Assembly: GCA_964228555.1 (NCBI GenBank)
Contig: CAXQZU010000040.1
Coordinates: 107,158 to 171,157, forward strand
Length of the DNA: 64,000 bases
From: CAXQZU01 sp964228555
Lineage (GTDB): Bacteria; Planctomycetota; PLA2; JAEUHO01
Direction: 5' to 3'
Under the pieces are notes generated by a model. That model saw only the letters and a program-made list of their open reading frames with translations. It searched no databases and was not told the origin of the DNA. The translations under genes and the position numbers were made by a program. Positions 1-8,640 of the stretch are shown piece after piece (within the stretch, counting starts at the first letter, position 1; each line of letters begins with the position of its first letter).

Positions 1-455
1 TCGGCCAGCAGGTTCTTGGGGCCCTCGACCGGCGTGCGCGCCAGCGCCTCCAGCGCCGCGCGCGCCCTGGAGCGCACCATGGTGGGCGGCGTGCTGTCGC
101 CGCCCGCCGCCAGCACGCCGACGTGCAGGCCAGCCGGGCCGTCACGGAACGCGTCCTCCAGGGCCAGCACGAGGCCCGGCAGGTCGTTGGCCAGGCTGCG
201 CGTGGCGTCCACCCGCAGCAGCAGCGCACTGTCGCCCGCGGCCGGGACCCCGGCGCGCAGCCTGAGGTCGCCTGCCACGTAGGCGATGGCATCGCCCGCC
301 CGGGTGCGGCGCTCGTAGACCTCGGCCGGCGTGCGCGCCGACCCCGCCGGCCCGGCGCAGGCCGGGGAGGGTGACGGCAGGAAGCCCGCCCCCGCCGCTG
401 CGGCACAGGCCAGCAGGCCGAGCATGCAGAGGACCCTGCGGCGACCACGCGGCAT
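1..455 (-). CDS. secreted VWA-like protein, N-terminal part only
   Basis: The frame is open from an ATG at 455 to the window edge, giving 151 visible residues. Residues 1-30 look like an export signal. LLAC at 14-17 is a possible lipobox, so the product may be lipid-anchored. From about residue 76 a hydrophobic strand leads into DATRS (83-87), which resembles the DxSxS metal-site motif opening von Willebrand factor A domains. A helix and a second strand (about 111-118) follow, as in that fold. The C-terminal half lies outside the window, so the rest of the metal site cannot be checked. The VWA call is inference from motif and layout. Confidence 0.55.
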   Translation of the reverse strand, partial: MPRGRRRVLCMLGLLACAAAAGAGFLPSPSPACAGPAGSARTPAEVYERRTRAGDAIAYVAGDLRLRAGVPAAGDSALLLRVDATRSLANDLPGLVLALEDAFRDGPAGLHVGVLAAGGDSTPPTMVRSRARAALEALARTPVEGPKNLLA

Positions 456-528
456 GCGGGCAGCCTAGCACCCATGGCACGCGACGGGTGAGGGCCCGAT
501 CCCGCGCTGCGCAGGTATCCTCGCGCCG

Positions 529-1623
529 ATGCCCACCCTCACTGTCCCGCCTCGCTCCCGCTGGCCGCTCGGGCTGCGGGCCCTGCCCGTGGCCCTGCTG
601 CTCGTGCTCTCGCTGGCCTGCGTCCCGGCTGCGTTGCGCGCCGACGACGGCCCCGCCCCGGCCGCCCCTGCGGCACCGGCCCCGCCCGAGGCCCCCAAGG
701 CGGCGAGCGCCGCACGCGACCCGCTCGTGGTGGGCGTGTTCCCCATCGGCGAGGGCACCGTGGTGGACGGCGACACGGTGCGCGTGCCCGACCAGCCCTC
801 CATCCGCATCGTGGGGCTGGACTGCGAGGAGGTGTTCCACCGCGACCGGGACCGCCAGGCCGCCGAGGCCGACTTCAAGGCCTACGCCCGCGACAAGCGC
901 GGCGACAGCCCCCTGCCCGTGAAGTACGGCACGCCCGCCGGCGAGGCCGCGCGCGACTTCGTGCGCCAGCTGCTCGCCGGGGCCACGGCGCTGCGCATCG
1001 AGCGCGACGGCCTGCAGGGGCCCGAGCGAGACGGCTTCGACCGCCTGCTGGGCCACGTCATCGTGCTGCGCCCCGGACGCGAGCTGAACCTGGCCCTGGA
1101 GCTGGTGCGAGCCGGCCACTCGCCCTACTTCGTGAAGTACGGGCGCAACCGCCGCCTGGATGCCGAGTTCGAGGCCGCGCAGGCCGAGGCCCGCGAGGCA
1201 CGCCGCGGCATCTGGGGCAGCGCGGGACCGGATCACTATCCCGACTACGACGAGCGGCTGGCGTGGTGGGCGGAGCGCGCCGCGCAGGTGAGCGCCTGGC
1301 GCGCCGCACCGGACGCCGAGGACCGCATCGAGCTGGGCACCGAGCAGGCCAGCCAGCGCCTCGCCGCACGCGCAGGCAAGCCCGTGACGCTGTTCGGCAC
1401 GCTGGGTCGCATGCGGCTGGACGAGTTCCCCTTCCTCGTGTTCATGGCCCACCAGAAGGGCAAGGACATCCCGTTGGTGTTCCGCGACCGCAAGGTGCTG
1501 GATGCCGTGGACCCGGTGCGGCTGGCGCGCGGCTACGTGGTGGTGCGCGGCACGCTCACGCTCTACCGCGGCAGCCCGCAGGTGGAAGTCGAGGACGCCG
1601 GCCAGGTGTCGCGCGCGCCATGA
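529..1623 (+). CDS. secreted thermonuclease (SNase-like) domain protein
   Basis: A 364-residue protein with a signal peptide (about 1-38) and a short Pro/Ala linker. A staphylococcal-nuclease fold follows at about 75-230. DGDTV (80-84), IRIVGLDCEE (92-101) and the Arg of GFDRLLGH (172) match the positions of the calcium ligands and catalytic Arg/Glu of SNase, so nuclease activity is plausible. Residues about 285-360 form an extra beta-rich domain I do not recognise. Export suggests action outside the cytoplasm, for instance scavenging DNA or RNA. The stop overlaps the start of the next gene (ATGA), which suggests translational coupling. Confidence 0.85.
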   Translation: MPTLTVPPRSRWPLGLRALPVALLLVLSLACVPAALRADDGPAPAAPAAPAPPEAPKAASAARDPLVVGVFPIGEGTVVDGDTVRVPDQPSIRIVGLDCEEVFHRDRDRQAAEADFKAYARDKRGDSPLPVKYGTPAGEAARDFVRQLLAGATALRIERDGLQGPERDGFDRLLGHVIVLRPGRELNLALELVRAGHSPYFVKYGRNRRLDAEFEAAQAEAREARRGIWGSAGPDHYPDYDERLAWWAERAAQVSAWRAAPDAEDRIELGTEQASQRLAARAGKPVTLFGTLGRMRLDEFPFLVFMAHQKGKDIPLVFRDRKVLDAVDPVRLARGYVVVRGTLTLYRGSPQVEVEDAGQVSRAP

Positions 1624-2705
1624 GCCTGCACCTGCGCCACGGACTGCTGCTGATCCTGGGCGCCCTGCTGGCGGGCCTGCCCGCCTGCGGAGCGCCCGCA
1701 CAGTCGCCGTCCCAGGCCATCCCGGAGCGCGCGCGCACGCTGTTCCTCTCGCACATCCTGTTCAGCAACCAGCGGCAGGCGCCCTCGCTGCAGCGCCGCC
1801 GCGCCGAGGCCGCGCTGGACCTCGTGCGACGCGGCACGCCCTTCGCCGAGGTCGCCCGCGCCCAGAGCGAGGACCTCGTGTCGCGCGCCGTGGGCGGCGT
1901 GCTGGGGTGCTGGCGCACGGGCGAGGAGGGCATGCAGGCGCTGGACGGGGCAGCGCAGGTCATGGCGGAGGGACAGGTGGCGGGGCCGGTGGAGACCACC
2001 TCGGGCTGGCACCTGCTGCTGCGCCATCCCTACGAGGAAGGACGGCAGGCAGAGGCCGCCTCGTACATGCCCACCTGGGGCGTGGTGGTCGCCCATGGCG
2101 ACGGCCCGCCGGGCAGCGAGCGCAGCCGCGAGGAAGCGCGCGCGCTGGCGCAGCAGCTGCTGTCCAACCTCCGTGCAGGCCGCATCTCGCTGGCCGAGGC
2201 GTGCGCGCAGAACCCCACCAGCATCCGGGTGCGCGCCGATGGCTGGATGGGACTGGTCTCGCGCACGCCCTTGACCGAGCCCATGTGGGACCTGCTGGCG
2301 CGCACCCCGCCCGGGACCCTGGCAGGCCCGCTGGAGTCCGACCAAGGCATCGCGCTGTGCATGCGCACCCCCCTGCTGCGCTGCATCGTGCGTCACGTGC
2401 TGGTCCAGCATGCCGGCGCCGAGGGCACGGACATCCAGCAGTCCCGCACGGAGCAGGCCGCCCGGGCCCGCGCCGAGGAAGCGCTGGCGCGCGTGCTGGC
2501 GGCCCCCGGCGAGTGGGAGCGCGTGGTGCAGTCCTACAGCGACGAGCTGGCCACCCGCGACGACCTCGGCTCGCTGGGCTGCGTCGGGCCGCAAGAGCTG
2601 CCGCCGGAGCTGGAGGCCGCGGTGCTCGAGACCGCGCCGGGCACCTTCTGCCGGCGCGTGGTGCGCACCGCGCGCGGCTGGCACGTGGTCTGGCGCGTGG
2701 ACTAG
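1620..2705 (+). CDS. triple-parvulin lipoprotein, peptidyl-prolyl isomerase (PrsA/SurA-like)
   Basis: A 361-residue product whose ATG overlaps the thermonuclease stop. The N-terminus is hydrophobic and ends in LLAGLPAC, so Cys23 is a likely lipidation site. Three parvulin-type units follow at roughly 40-135, 150-240 and 255-360. Each opens with a short strand such as LSHILFS or VRHVLVQ, has an Ala/Arg-rich helix and FAEVA-like segment, and closes with a GWHLL/GWHVV-type strand. Parvulin folding factors help exported proteins fold in the periplasm. The coupling suggests the nuclease could be a client, but that is inference. Key isomerase residues cannot be confirmed by eye in every unit. Confidence 0.82.
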   Translation: MSLHLRHGLLLILGALLAGLPACGAPAQSPSQAIPERARTLFLSHILFSNQRQAPSLQRRRAEAALDLVRRGTPFAEVARAQSEDLVSRAVGGVLGCWRTGEEGMQALDGAAQVMAEGQVAGPVETTSGWHLLLRHPYEEGRQAEAASYMPTWGVVVAHGDGPPGSERSREEARALAQQLLSNLRAGRISLAEACAQNPTSIRVRADGWMGLVSRTPLTEPMWDLLARTPPGTLAGPLESDQGIALCMRTPLLRCIVRHVLVQHAGAEGTDIQQSRTEQAARARAEEALARVLAAPGEWERVVQSYSDELATRDDLGSLGCVGPQELPPELEAAVLETAPGTFCRRVVRTARGWHVVWRVD

Positions 2706-2751
2706 GCGGGACGCGGCAGCGAGGCGGGCGTGCGGCGCGCGCCACCGGGTG

Positions 2752-2825
2752 TGCCCCGGGCAGGACTCGAACCTGCAGCCTGCGGATTAGAAATCCGCTG
2801 CTCTATCCAGTTGAGCTACCGGGGC
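2752..2825 (-). tRNA. tRNA-Arg (TCT)
   Basis: The minus strand folds as a complete 74-nt cloverleaf. The acceptor is GCCCCGG paired with CCGGGGC plus discriminator A. It has a D arm, an anticodon stem GCGGA/TCCGC with loop TTTCTAA (anticodon TCT), and a T arm with GGTTCGAGTCC. CCA is not encoded. Confidence 0.97.
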
Positions 2826-2872
2826 CTGCGCGCGCCCGAGTGTACGGCCGCGCCTGCCGCGGGGCCTGCCAC

Positions 2873-4066
2873 CTAGGCCTGCCGCCCCAGCCAGTCGCGC
2901 AGCACGGAGGCCTCGTCGGCCCCCAGTTCGGGCCCGGCGTGCTCGGTGCGTCCGGGCGTCGCGCACAGGTGCGGGTGGATGGCGGGCAGGGCCAGCGGGC
3001 GTCCACCCACCTCGACCCGCTCCACGCCGCCGCGGGCAGCGAGGTGCGGGTCGGCCAGCAGGTCGGCTGCCGAGCGGATCGCGCTCGCAGGCACGCCCGC
3101 CCCGTCCATCGCCGCCAGCACGTCCTGCGCGCTGCGCGTGGCCGTCCACGCTGCGATGGCGGCGTCGATCGTCGCGGCGTGGGGCACGCGCTGGGCGTTG
3201 GTGGCGAGCCGCTCGTCGCGCGCGAGGTCCTCGCGTCCCACCACCTGCATCAGGCGCTGGAAGATGGAGTCGCCGTTGCCGCCGATGACCACGTGGCGCC
3301 CGTCCCGGCAGGCGTAGGCGTTGGTGGGCACGACCCCCGTGATCGTGGTCCCGCTGGGCTGTCGCACCACGCCGAGGCGATCGCACTCGGGCAGCGAGGA
3401 CTCCAGCACCGACACCACGCTCTCGAGGATGGAGACGTCCACGGCCTGCCCCGGCCGGCCGGGCGTGCGCTCGCGGTGCAGCAGGGCCAGCAGCACGCCC
3501 ATCACCACGTGGAAGGCCGCCAGGGAGTCGCCCAGCGACAGGTTGCTGCGCACCGGCACCTGGCCGGGATGGCCGGTCACGTAGCGCAGGCCGCCGGCCG
3601 CCTCGCACACGGCCGCAAAGCCTGGCTTGTGCGCGTCGGGCCCGTCTTGCCCGTAGCCCGAGGCCGACGCCACCACGAGGCTGGGCTTGAGGCGCCGCAG
3701 GGCCTCGGGGTCGAGCCCCCACGAGGCCAGCGTGCCCGGCCGGAAGTTCTCGATCACCACGTCCGCGGCCAGCGCCAGCTCGCGCGCGGTGGCCTGGCCT
3801 TGCGGCGTGCGCAGGTCGAGCACGATGCTGCGCTTGTTGCGCCCCAGGCTGCGCCACCACAGCGAGGTGCCGTCGGCGTCCAGCCCGCGCCAGCCACGGA
3901 TGGGATCGCCGCCGGGCGGCTCCACCTTCACCACGTCGGCACCGAAGTAGGCCAGGATCGTGGCTGCGAAGGGCCCCGCCACCAGCTGGCCCAGTTCCAG
4001 CACGCGGATGCCATCCAGCGGTCGCGGGCCGCGAGCCGGGGGCGTGGGCTGGGCCGCTGCGCTCAT
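2873..4066 (-). CDS. family III CoA-transferase (CaiB/BaiF type)
   Basis: A 397-residue protein beginning MSAAAQPT. It opens with the family signature LDGIRVLELGQLVAGPFAA, followed by YFGADVVKVEPPGGD and RNKRSIVLDL. The Asp of NLSLGDSLAAFHVVMG corresponds to the residue that forms the acyl anhydride in formyl-CoA transferase. Length and fold match single-copy transferases that move CoA between carboxylic acids, but the substrate cannot be read from sequence. An in-frame ATG 12 codons upstream is possible; I chose the start next to the conserved N-terminus. No operon partner is adjacent, since tRNA-Arg follows it. Confidence 0.85.
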   Translation of the reverse strand: MSAAAQPTPPARGPRPLDGIRVLELGQLVAGPFAATILAYFGADVVKVEPPGGDPIRGWRGLDADGTSLWWRSLGRNKRSIVLDLRTPQGQATARELALAADVVIENFRPGTLASWGLDPEALRRLKPSLVVASASGYGQDGPDAHKPGFAAVCEAAGGLRYVTGHPGQVPVRSNLSLGDSLAAFHVVMGVLLALLHRERTPGRPGQAVDVSILESVVSVLESSLPECDRLGVVRQPSGTTITGVVPTNAYACRDGRHVVIGGNGDSIFQRLMQVVGREDLARDERLATNAQRVPHAATIDAAIAAWTATRSAQDVLAAMDGAGVPASAIRSAADLLADPHLAARGGVERVEVGGRPLALPAIHPHLCATPGRTEHAGPELGADEASVLRDWLGRQA

Positions 4067-4126
4067 CGCGGCAGCATACCGGCCCGCGCTGCGGGCTAGC
4101 ATCCGGTCGTACGCACAGGAGCCCGC

Positions 4127-4549
4127 ATGGATCCGCTCGCACCGCTCGAGGAGCCCACCAGCCTGTCGCAGGCGCGGGCCTGGCTGCGCGACGGGGACCC
4201 GCGCAAGCGCATGCTGGCAGCCAAGGCGCTGGGCCGGCAGGGCGCAAGCGTGGCCGAGGCCGTGCCGGACCTCTGCGCGGCGCTGCAGGACGCCGACCCC
4301 ATGGTGCGCAGCATGGTGGCCTCGGCGCTGGGCCGCATTGGCGAGGGACGCGCCGTGCCCGCCCTGCTCGCCTGCCTGGCCGATCCCGTGCTGCCCGTGC
4401 GCTTCTGGGCCGTGGAGGCGCTGGGCCGCATCGGGCAGGCCGCCCCGGGCCTGCGCGAGGCCCTCGAGGGCCTCGCCCGCAGCGACGACCTGCACCTGTC
4501 GGCGGCTGCGCGCCGGGCGCTGGCGCGGCTGGCCCCCGCAGTGCCCTAG
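4127..4549 (+). CDS. small HEAT-repeat protein
   Basis: A 140-residue soluble protein with AGGAG nine bases before its ATG. Residues 15-138 hold four HEAT-like helical hairpins. The repeating core is seen in KRMLAAKALGRQG, VRSMVASALGRIG, VRFWAVEALGRIG and LSAAARRALARL. Proteins of this type are usually binding scaffolds, and some act on bilin or phosphoprotein partners. Nothing here identifies a partner. It is divergent from the CoA-transferase and stands alone. Confidence 0.75.
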   Translation: MDPLAPLEEPTSLSQARAWLRDGDPRKRMLAAKALGRQGASVAEAVPDLCAALQDADPMVRSMVASALGRIGEGRAVPALLACLADPVLPVRFWAVEALGRIGQAAPGLREALEGLARSDDLHLSAAARRALARLAPAVP

Positions 4550-4622
4550 GCCCGCGGCAGCCTCCTCGGGGGTGCGCTGCCGGCCCGCTTCCCGGCTGGG
4601 CGGGAGGCGGTAGATTGCCCGC

Positions 4623-4865
4623 ATGGCCAGCCGTCACTCGCTACGCCGCCTCGCCCGGCTCACCAAGAAGATCGATGCAGACCTGCACAAGGGCGGCATG
4701 GGCATGACCTTCCGCTACCTGTTCCGCACCACGGCCGTGCTCTCGCGCGTGGTGGCGATGCTGGCCGAGCACGTGGCCGAGGAGGCCGAGGAGCGCGAGC
4801 GCGAGCGGCGCGCGGCCAAGGCTGGCGCCCCCGTCACGCCGCGCCCGGCCCGCCAGCGCGTCTAG
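4623..4865 (+). CDS. small hypothetical protein, 80 aa
   Basis: I do not recognise this protein. It is basic at the N-terminus (ASRHSLRRLARLTKK), has a moderately hydrophobic helix around 28-52 (FRYLFRTTAVLSRVVAMLAE) and a charged Glu/Arg helix after it. This suggests an amphipathic or membrane-associated helix followed by a coil. A GGGAGG tract lies rather far (about 20 bases) upstream. It faces the convergent 85-residue gene. Confidence 0.5.
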   Translation: MASRHSLRRLARLTKKIDADLHKGGMGMTFRYLFRTTAVLSRVVAMLAEHVAEEAEERERERRAAKAGAPVTPRPARQRV

Positions 4866-4882
4866 CGCCAGCCCCGGATGCG

Positions 4883-5140
4883 CTAGCCGCCGAACAGCCG
4901 CTGCAGGCTGCTCTCGACCAGGCTCCACGGCACGAAGCCGGGCTTGCGCAGCACCTCGACCGTGAGCGTGCTGCCGTCGACCTGGTAGGTGCCGCTGGCA
5001 GCACCCTCGAAGCGCCCGGCCCGGGCATCGCCCGCCAGCGTGATGCCCACGCCCTGCGCCTGCGCCCGCGCGCGTGCCAGCACCTGCTCGGCGCTGGCAC
5101 CGGGCGGCACGGCGAACTCGAAGCGGCGGGGATCGGGCAC
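4883..5140 (-). CDS. hypothetical 85-aa protein, weakly like the PHA-system small protein family
   Basis: GTG start with GGAGG eight bases upstream. The alpha/beta layout is: short strand, helix ASAEQVLARARAQA, strand, then GTYQVDGSTLTVEVL and a C-terminal helix. The pattern of length, a central G-x-Y-x-V strand and KPGF before a last amphipathic helix resembles the putative polyhydroxyalkanoate-system proteins (about 90 residues). The match is by impression only. It is the third gene of the lipoprotein-mutY unit, 55 bases behind mutY. Confidence 0.55.
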   Translation of the reverse strand: MPDPRRFEFAVPPGASAEQVLARARAQAQGVGITLAGDARAGRFEGAASGTYQVDGSTLTVEVLRKPGFVPWSLVESSLQRLFGG

Positions 5141-5195
5141 GGCGCAGCCTCCGGCGGCAAGGGATCAGGCGGGCAGGGGATCGGGGAGCGGCAGG

Positions 5196-6458
5196 CTACC
5201 GCCGGCGGCGCGCCGGCGAGGCCTTCCGCGCGGCACGGCGTGCTGCGGGCTGGGGGCGGGCCGTGGCGCGGCGGGCCTTGCCTCCCTCCAGCAGGGGCAG
5301 GCTGCCGGCTCCCTCGCGCTCCAGCAGGGCTTCCAGCGCGCGCGCGTTCGCGCGCGGGAAGGGATAGGCCGGCAGGCCGGCCAGCGGCACGAAGCGCGGC
5401 TCCTCGCAGGCCAGCGGCCGCGGCTCGCCCGCCTGCCAGCGGCAGTGGAACAGGTGCAGCGTGATGGAGAAGTGGCTGTAGGCGTGGTCGATGGAGAGGA
5501 ACGGCGCCTCCACGCGCACCCGCACGCCTGTCTCCTCGCGCACCTCGCGCACGCAGGCTGCCTCGAGGCTCTCGCCCGCACGCCGCTTGCCGCCCGGGAA
5601 CTCCCACAGCCCGCCCAGCAGGCCCTCGGCCGGGCGGCGCGCGATCAAGACCTCCTGCCCGCGCCACACGATGCCGGCGGCGATGTCGTGGTGCGGCCCG
5701 GCCTTGCGCGGGGCCTTGCGCGGCAGCGACTCGGCATCCCCTGCCTTGCGCGCGCCGCACCCCGCAGCCCACGGGCAGAGCAGGCAGAGCGGCGCACGCG
5801 GCGTGCACACCGTCGCACCCAGCTCCATCAGGGCCTGGTTGGCATCGCCCGGGCGCTTGCGGTCGAGCAACGCCTGCGCCGCCGCCGCGAGGGCACGGCG
5901 CGTGGCCGCCTCGTCCACGGGGCGCTCGTCGTGCAGCCAGCGCGCGAGCACGCGCTCCACGTTGCCGTCCACCACGGCCACCGGGTCGCCGAAGGCGATG
6001 CTGGCCACTGCCGCCGCCGTGTAGGCCCCCACGCCGGGCAGCGCCGACCAGCCCTGCGCGTCGCGCGGCAGGACGCCCCCCTGCGCCTGGAGCGCGCGGG
6101 CCGCGGCATGCAGGTTGCGCGCGCGGCGGTAGTAGCCCAAGCCCTCCCACTCCTTGAGCACAGCCTGCTCGTCGGCGCGGGCCAGCGAGGCCAGCGTGGG
6201 GAAGCGCGCGAGGAACCGCGTCCAGCGCGCACGGACGGTGTCCACGCGCGTCTGCTGCAGCATCACCTCCGAGACCCAGATGGCGTAGGGGTCGCGGCTG
6301 CCGCGCCAGGGCAGGTCACGCTTGTGCGCGTCGTACCAGTCCAGCAGTGCCCGCCGCGCGATGCGCACCCGCCCAGCGTCCAGCGGGGCGTGCGCCCCCG
6401 CGGACGGTGCGGCCGGCGGGCGACGGCCCTTGCGGGCGCGCGAGCGACGCCCGGCCAC
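5196..6458 (-). CDS. mutY: A/G-specific adenine glycosylase MutY
   Basis: A 420-residue DNA repair enzyme that removes adenine mispaired with 8-oxoguanine or guanine. The catalytic domain has SEVMLQQTRVDTV with the catalytic Glu, the helix-hairpin-helix LPGVGAYTAAAV, and VDGNVERVLAR with the catalytic Asp. The iron-sulphur ligands are spaced C-x6-C-x2-C-x5-C (CTPRAPLCLLCPWAAGC). The C-terminal domain is Nudix-like, with LWEFPGGKRRAGES and REVREETG, and recognises the oxidised base. The GTG start lies 3 bases after the lipoprotein stop. Basic tails of about 25 residues at both ends exceed the usual length. Confidence 0.96.
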   Translation of the reverse strand: MAGRRSRARKGRRPPAAPSAGAHAPLDAGRVRIARRALLDWYDAHKRDLPWRGSRDPYAIWVSEVMLQQTRVDTVRARWTRFLARFPTLASLARADEQAVLKEWEGLGYYRRARNLHAAARALQAQGGVLPRDAQGWSALPGVGAYTAAAVASIAFGDPVAVVDGNVERVLARWLHDERPVDEAATRRALAAAAQALLDRKRPGDANQALMELGATVCTPRAPLCLLCPWAAGCGARKAGDAESLPRKAPRKAGPHHDIAAGIVWRGQEVLIARRPAEGLLGGLWEFPGGKRRAGESLEAACVREVREETGVRVRVEAPFLSIDHAYSHFSITLHLFHCRWQAGEPRPLACEEPRFVPLAGLPAYPFPRANARALEALLEREGAGSLPLLEGGKARRATARPQPAARRAARKASPARRRR

Positions 6459-6461
6459 GCC

Positions 6462-6938
6462 TCAGCGCGCGACCGGGGCCTGGCGCGTGAACCCAGCCTC
6501 GACGGCGGGCTCGGGCGCAGGGAAGCGCAGCACGGCCGGCGCCTCGCAGATGCCAGGCCGCAGCACGTAGCCCTGCGCCACCGGCGCGGGCGGGGGCATC
6601 GACGGCGGTGCGGACGGCGGCAGCGGCGCGGGAGCCGGCGGCGGCATGGGCGCCGTGCGCCCGCCGGCGGCCGGGCCCGTGGGCGCCGCGACGCCCGCGC
6701 GCGCGGCGTTCTGGGCGGCCGCCTGCGCCTTGGCGGCGTCGCGGCGGGCCTGCTCCTGCTCGGACTGCTGCAGGAAGTGCTGGGCGGGCGAGGCCACGTA
6801 CTGGGGCGCGCTGGGCGGCGGCGCCGCCGGGGCGGCAGCGGCCTCCGGGGCACGGGCTCGGGCCGAGGCACCGCTGCCGCTGCAGCCCGCCAGCAAGGCG
6901 GCGCAGGGCAGCACGGACAGGGTCAGGACGCGACGCAT
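6462..6938 (-). CDS. small Pro/Ala-rich lipoprotein
   Basis: A 158-residue protein with a strong ribosome site (GGAGGTG six bases before ATG). The signal peptide ends LLAGC, so Cys19 is the predicted lipid anchor. The mature part is low-complexity Ala/Pro, with a short charged helix at about 50-75 (HFLQQSEQEQARRDAAK) and a Pro-rich stretch ending in a small hydrophobic tail. No enzyme motif is visible. It is first in the unit with mutY, 3 bases apart, although a functional link is not obvious. Confidence 0.8.
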   Translation of the reverse strand: MRRVLTLSVLPCAALLAGCSGSGASARARAPEAAAAPAAPPPSAPQYVASPAQHFLQQSEQEQARRDAAKAQAAAQNAARAGVAAPTGPAAGGRTAPMPPPAPAPLPPSAPPSMPPPAPVAQGYVLRPGICEAPAVLRFPAPEPAVEAGFTRQAPVAR

Positions 6939-7089
6939 GGGCACCTCCGGGGCTCGCCTGCCCCCACCCAAGGATGCCACGCGGCCACGCAGAGGACCCG
7001 GTCCCGCCCCAGTGGCGGGCGGGTCGGAGGTGGGCGGCGAGCACGCCGGCCTTGCACCCCCGCCAGACGCCGCGCACCCTGCCTGCGCC

Positions 7090-8640
7090 GTGCGCTGCCC
7101 TGCCCCCCCCCTGCCCGCGCAGCCTGCCCCCCGATCCCGCCCGGGCGCGGGCCACGGCGCAGGCGCCGGCAGGCGCGCACGCGCGCTGCGGGCCGGCGGC
7201 ACGGCCCTGCTGCTGGCGGCCTGCGCGACCCTGCTGCCCGGCCCGCGCCTCGCGCAGCAGGCCAGCGCGGCCCCGCCCCAGGCGGCGCCGCCGCCGGGCA
7301 TCCGCTGGGAAGGCACGGCGCGCGAGGGGCTGGCGCGCGCACGCCGGGAGGGCCGGCCGCTGCTCGTGTGCGTCAACGCCCTCGAGGACGAGCGTGCCAA
7401 CATCCAGCTGGCCACGCAGCTCTACCGCGACCCGGCCTGGGGCCGCGCCACGCGCTCCTACGTGTGCGTCGTGGCCAACCCCAACGAGCACGGCGCAGCC
7501 GCCACGTGCGCACGCTACGGGCACGTGCCGTGCAGCGCGCACAAGGACGTGCTCGCGTGGGTGCTGCGCGCCGTGAGCCGCGACGGGGCGTTGATCAGCC
7601 CGCAGCACCTGATCGTCGAGCCCGACGGAGCCATCGCCTACCGCAAGGAGTACTTCGAGGGCCACGAGGGACCGGCGCTCTTCGAGGCCTGGCTGGCCCG
7701 CCTCGCACCGCTCGCGGCGCTCAGGCAAGCCCGCGCCGACCGGGCCGCCGACCTCGCCCAGCTGGCCACCTGCGCCCCCAAGGACACCGCCGCCTTCGCG
7801 CGTGCCATCGTCAAGCGTGCGTCGGATGGCCTGGGCGGGCTCGTGCTCGTGGCCGCGCTGGAGGACACCAGCGACCCCTTGCGCCGTGCGGGGCTGCTGG
7901 ACGCCCTGGGCGACACGCCGGCGGCGCAGGCGCTGGCGCTGGTGCCTGCGGCGGAGGCCGCCACGGCCGAGCCTGCGCTGGCGCCCGGGGAGGCGCTGGC
8001 GTGGACACAGGTGCTGCTGCGCGTGGACCGCGAGCTGGGCCTCTGGGCCGCGGCACGTGTCATCGCGCGCGGCGACGCGCCCTTGCGCACGCGCGTGCTG
8101 GAGGCCGTGTCGGGCGACCGCTCGCCCGCCGCGCTGGGCCGCCTGCCGCCCGGCGAGCGGGCCGTGCTGGAGGAGGCACTGCTGCTGGCCGGCGCGGCGC
8201 TGCCCCCCGGGCTGGCCCCCGGCGATGCCGAGGGCCTCGAGCGCGTGCCCTCCCACCGCAGGCAGCGTGCTCGGGCCCAGGGCAGCACGCCGCGGCCGCA
8301 GGCGCTGCCGCCGGCGCTGGGCGCCCTGGCGCCGGCCGCGCTGCGGCGCGCGCTGCTGGCTGCATCGGTCGAGTCGGTGGTGGCCCACGAGGCGGAGGTG
8401 CGCGCCCTGCTCGAGGGATCGCTGCACCTGCGCGTGCGTGTCGCGGCCGCGCTGGCCTTGCTGGGCGCACGACGTGGCCCCGCCGAGGCGGTGGCCGCCT
8501 GCCTCGAGGCGGCCTTCGACGACCCGCTGGAAGGCCCCGAGGCACGCACGCTCGCGCGCGCACGCCTGGCGGAAGATCCGGGCGAGAATCCCGACGAGTG
8601 GGCGCGCCTGCTGCGTGCGCGCCCGGGAGGCGGCAAGTGA
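7090..8640 (+). CDS. secreted protein with a thioredoxin-like fold lacking CXXC, plus helical repeats
   Basis: About 516 residues from the GTG at 7090. Other in-frame GTGs at 7012 and 7030 are possible, so the start is uncertain. A signal peptide (ALRAGGTALLLAACATLL) precedes a domain of about 130 residues. That domain has a W..T.REGLARARREGRPLLV opening and a QHLIVEPDGAIAYRKEYFEG strand pair, like thioredoxin_7 or periplasmic thioredoxin-like proteins, but no CXXC follows RPLLVCVN, so redox chemistry is doubtful. The remaining about 330 residues are Ala/Leu-rich helices, probably HEAT-like. The stop overlaps the next start (TGATG). Confidence 0.7.
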   Translation: MRCPAPPLPAQPAPRSRPGAGHGAGAGRRARALRAGGTALLLAACATLLPGPRLAQQASAAPPQAAPPPGIRWEGTAREGLARARREGRPLLVCVNALEDERANIQLATQLYRDPAWGRATRSYVCVVANPNEHGAAATCARYGHVPCSAHKDVLAWVLRAVSRDGALISPQHLIVEPDGAIAYRKEYFEGHEGPALFEAWLARLAPLAALRQARADRAADLAQLATCAPKDTAAFARAIVKRASDGLGGLVLVAALEDTSDPLRRAGLLDALGDTPAAQALALVPAAEAATAEPALAPGEALAWTQVLLRVDRELGLWAAARVIARGDAPLRTRVLEAVSGDRSPAALGRLPPGERAVLEEALLLAGAALPPGLAPGDAEGLERVPSHRRQRARAQGSTPRPQALPPALGALAPAALRRALLAASVESVVAHEAEVRALLEGSLHLRVRVAAALALLGARRGPAEAVAACLEAAFDDPLEGPEARTLARARLAEDPGENPDEWARLLRARPGGGK

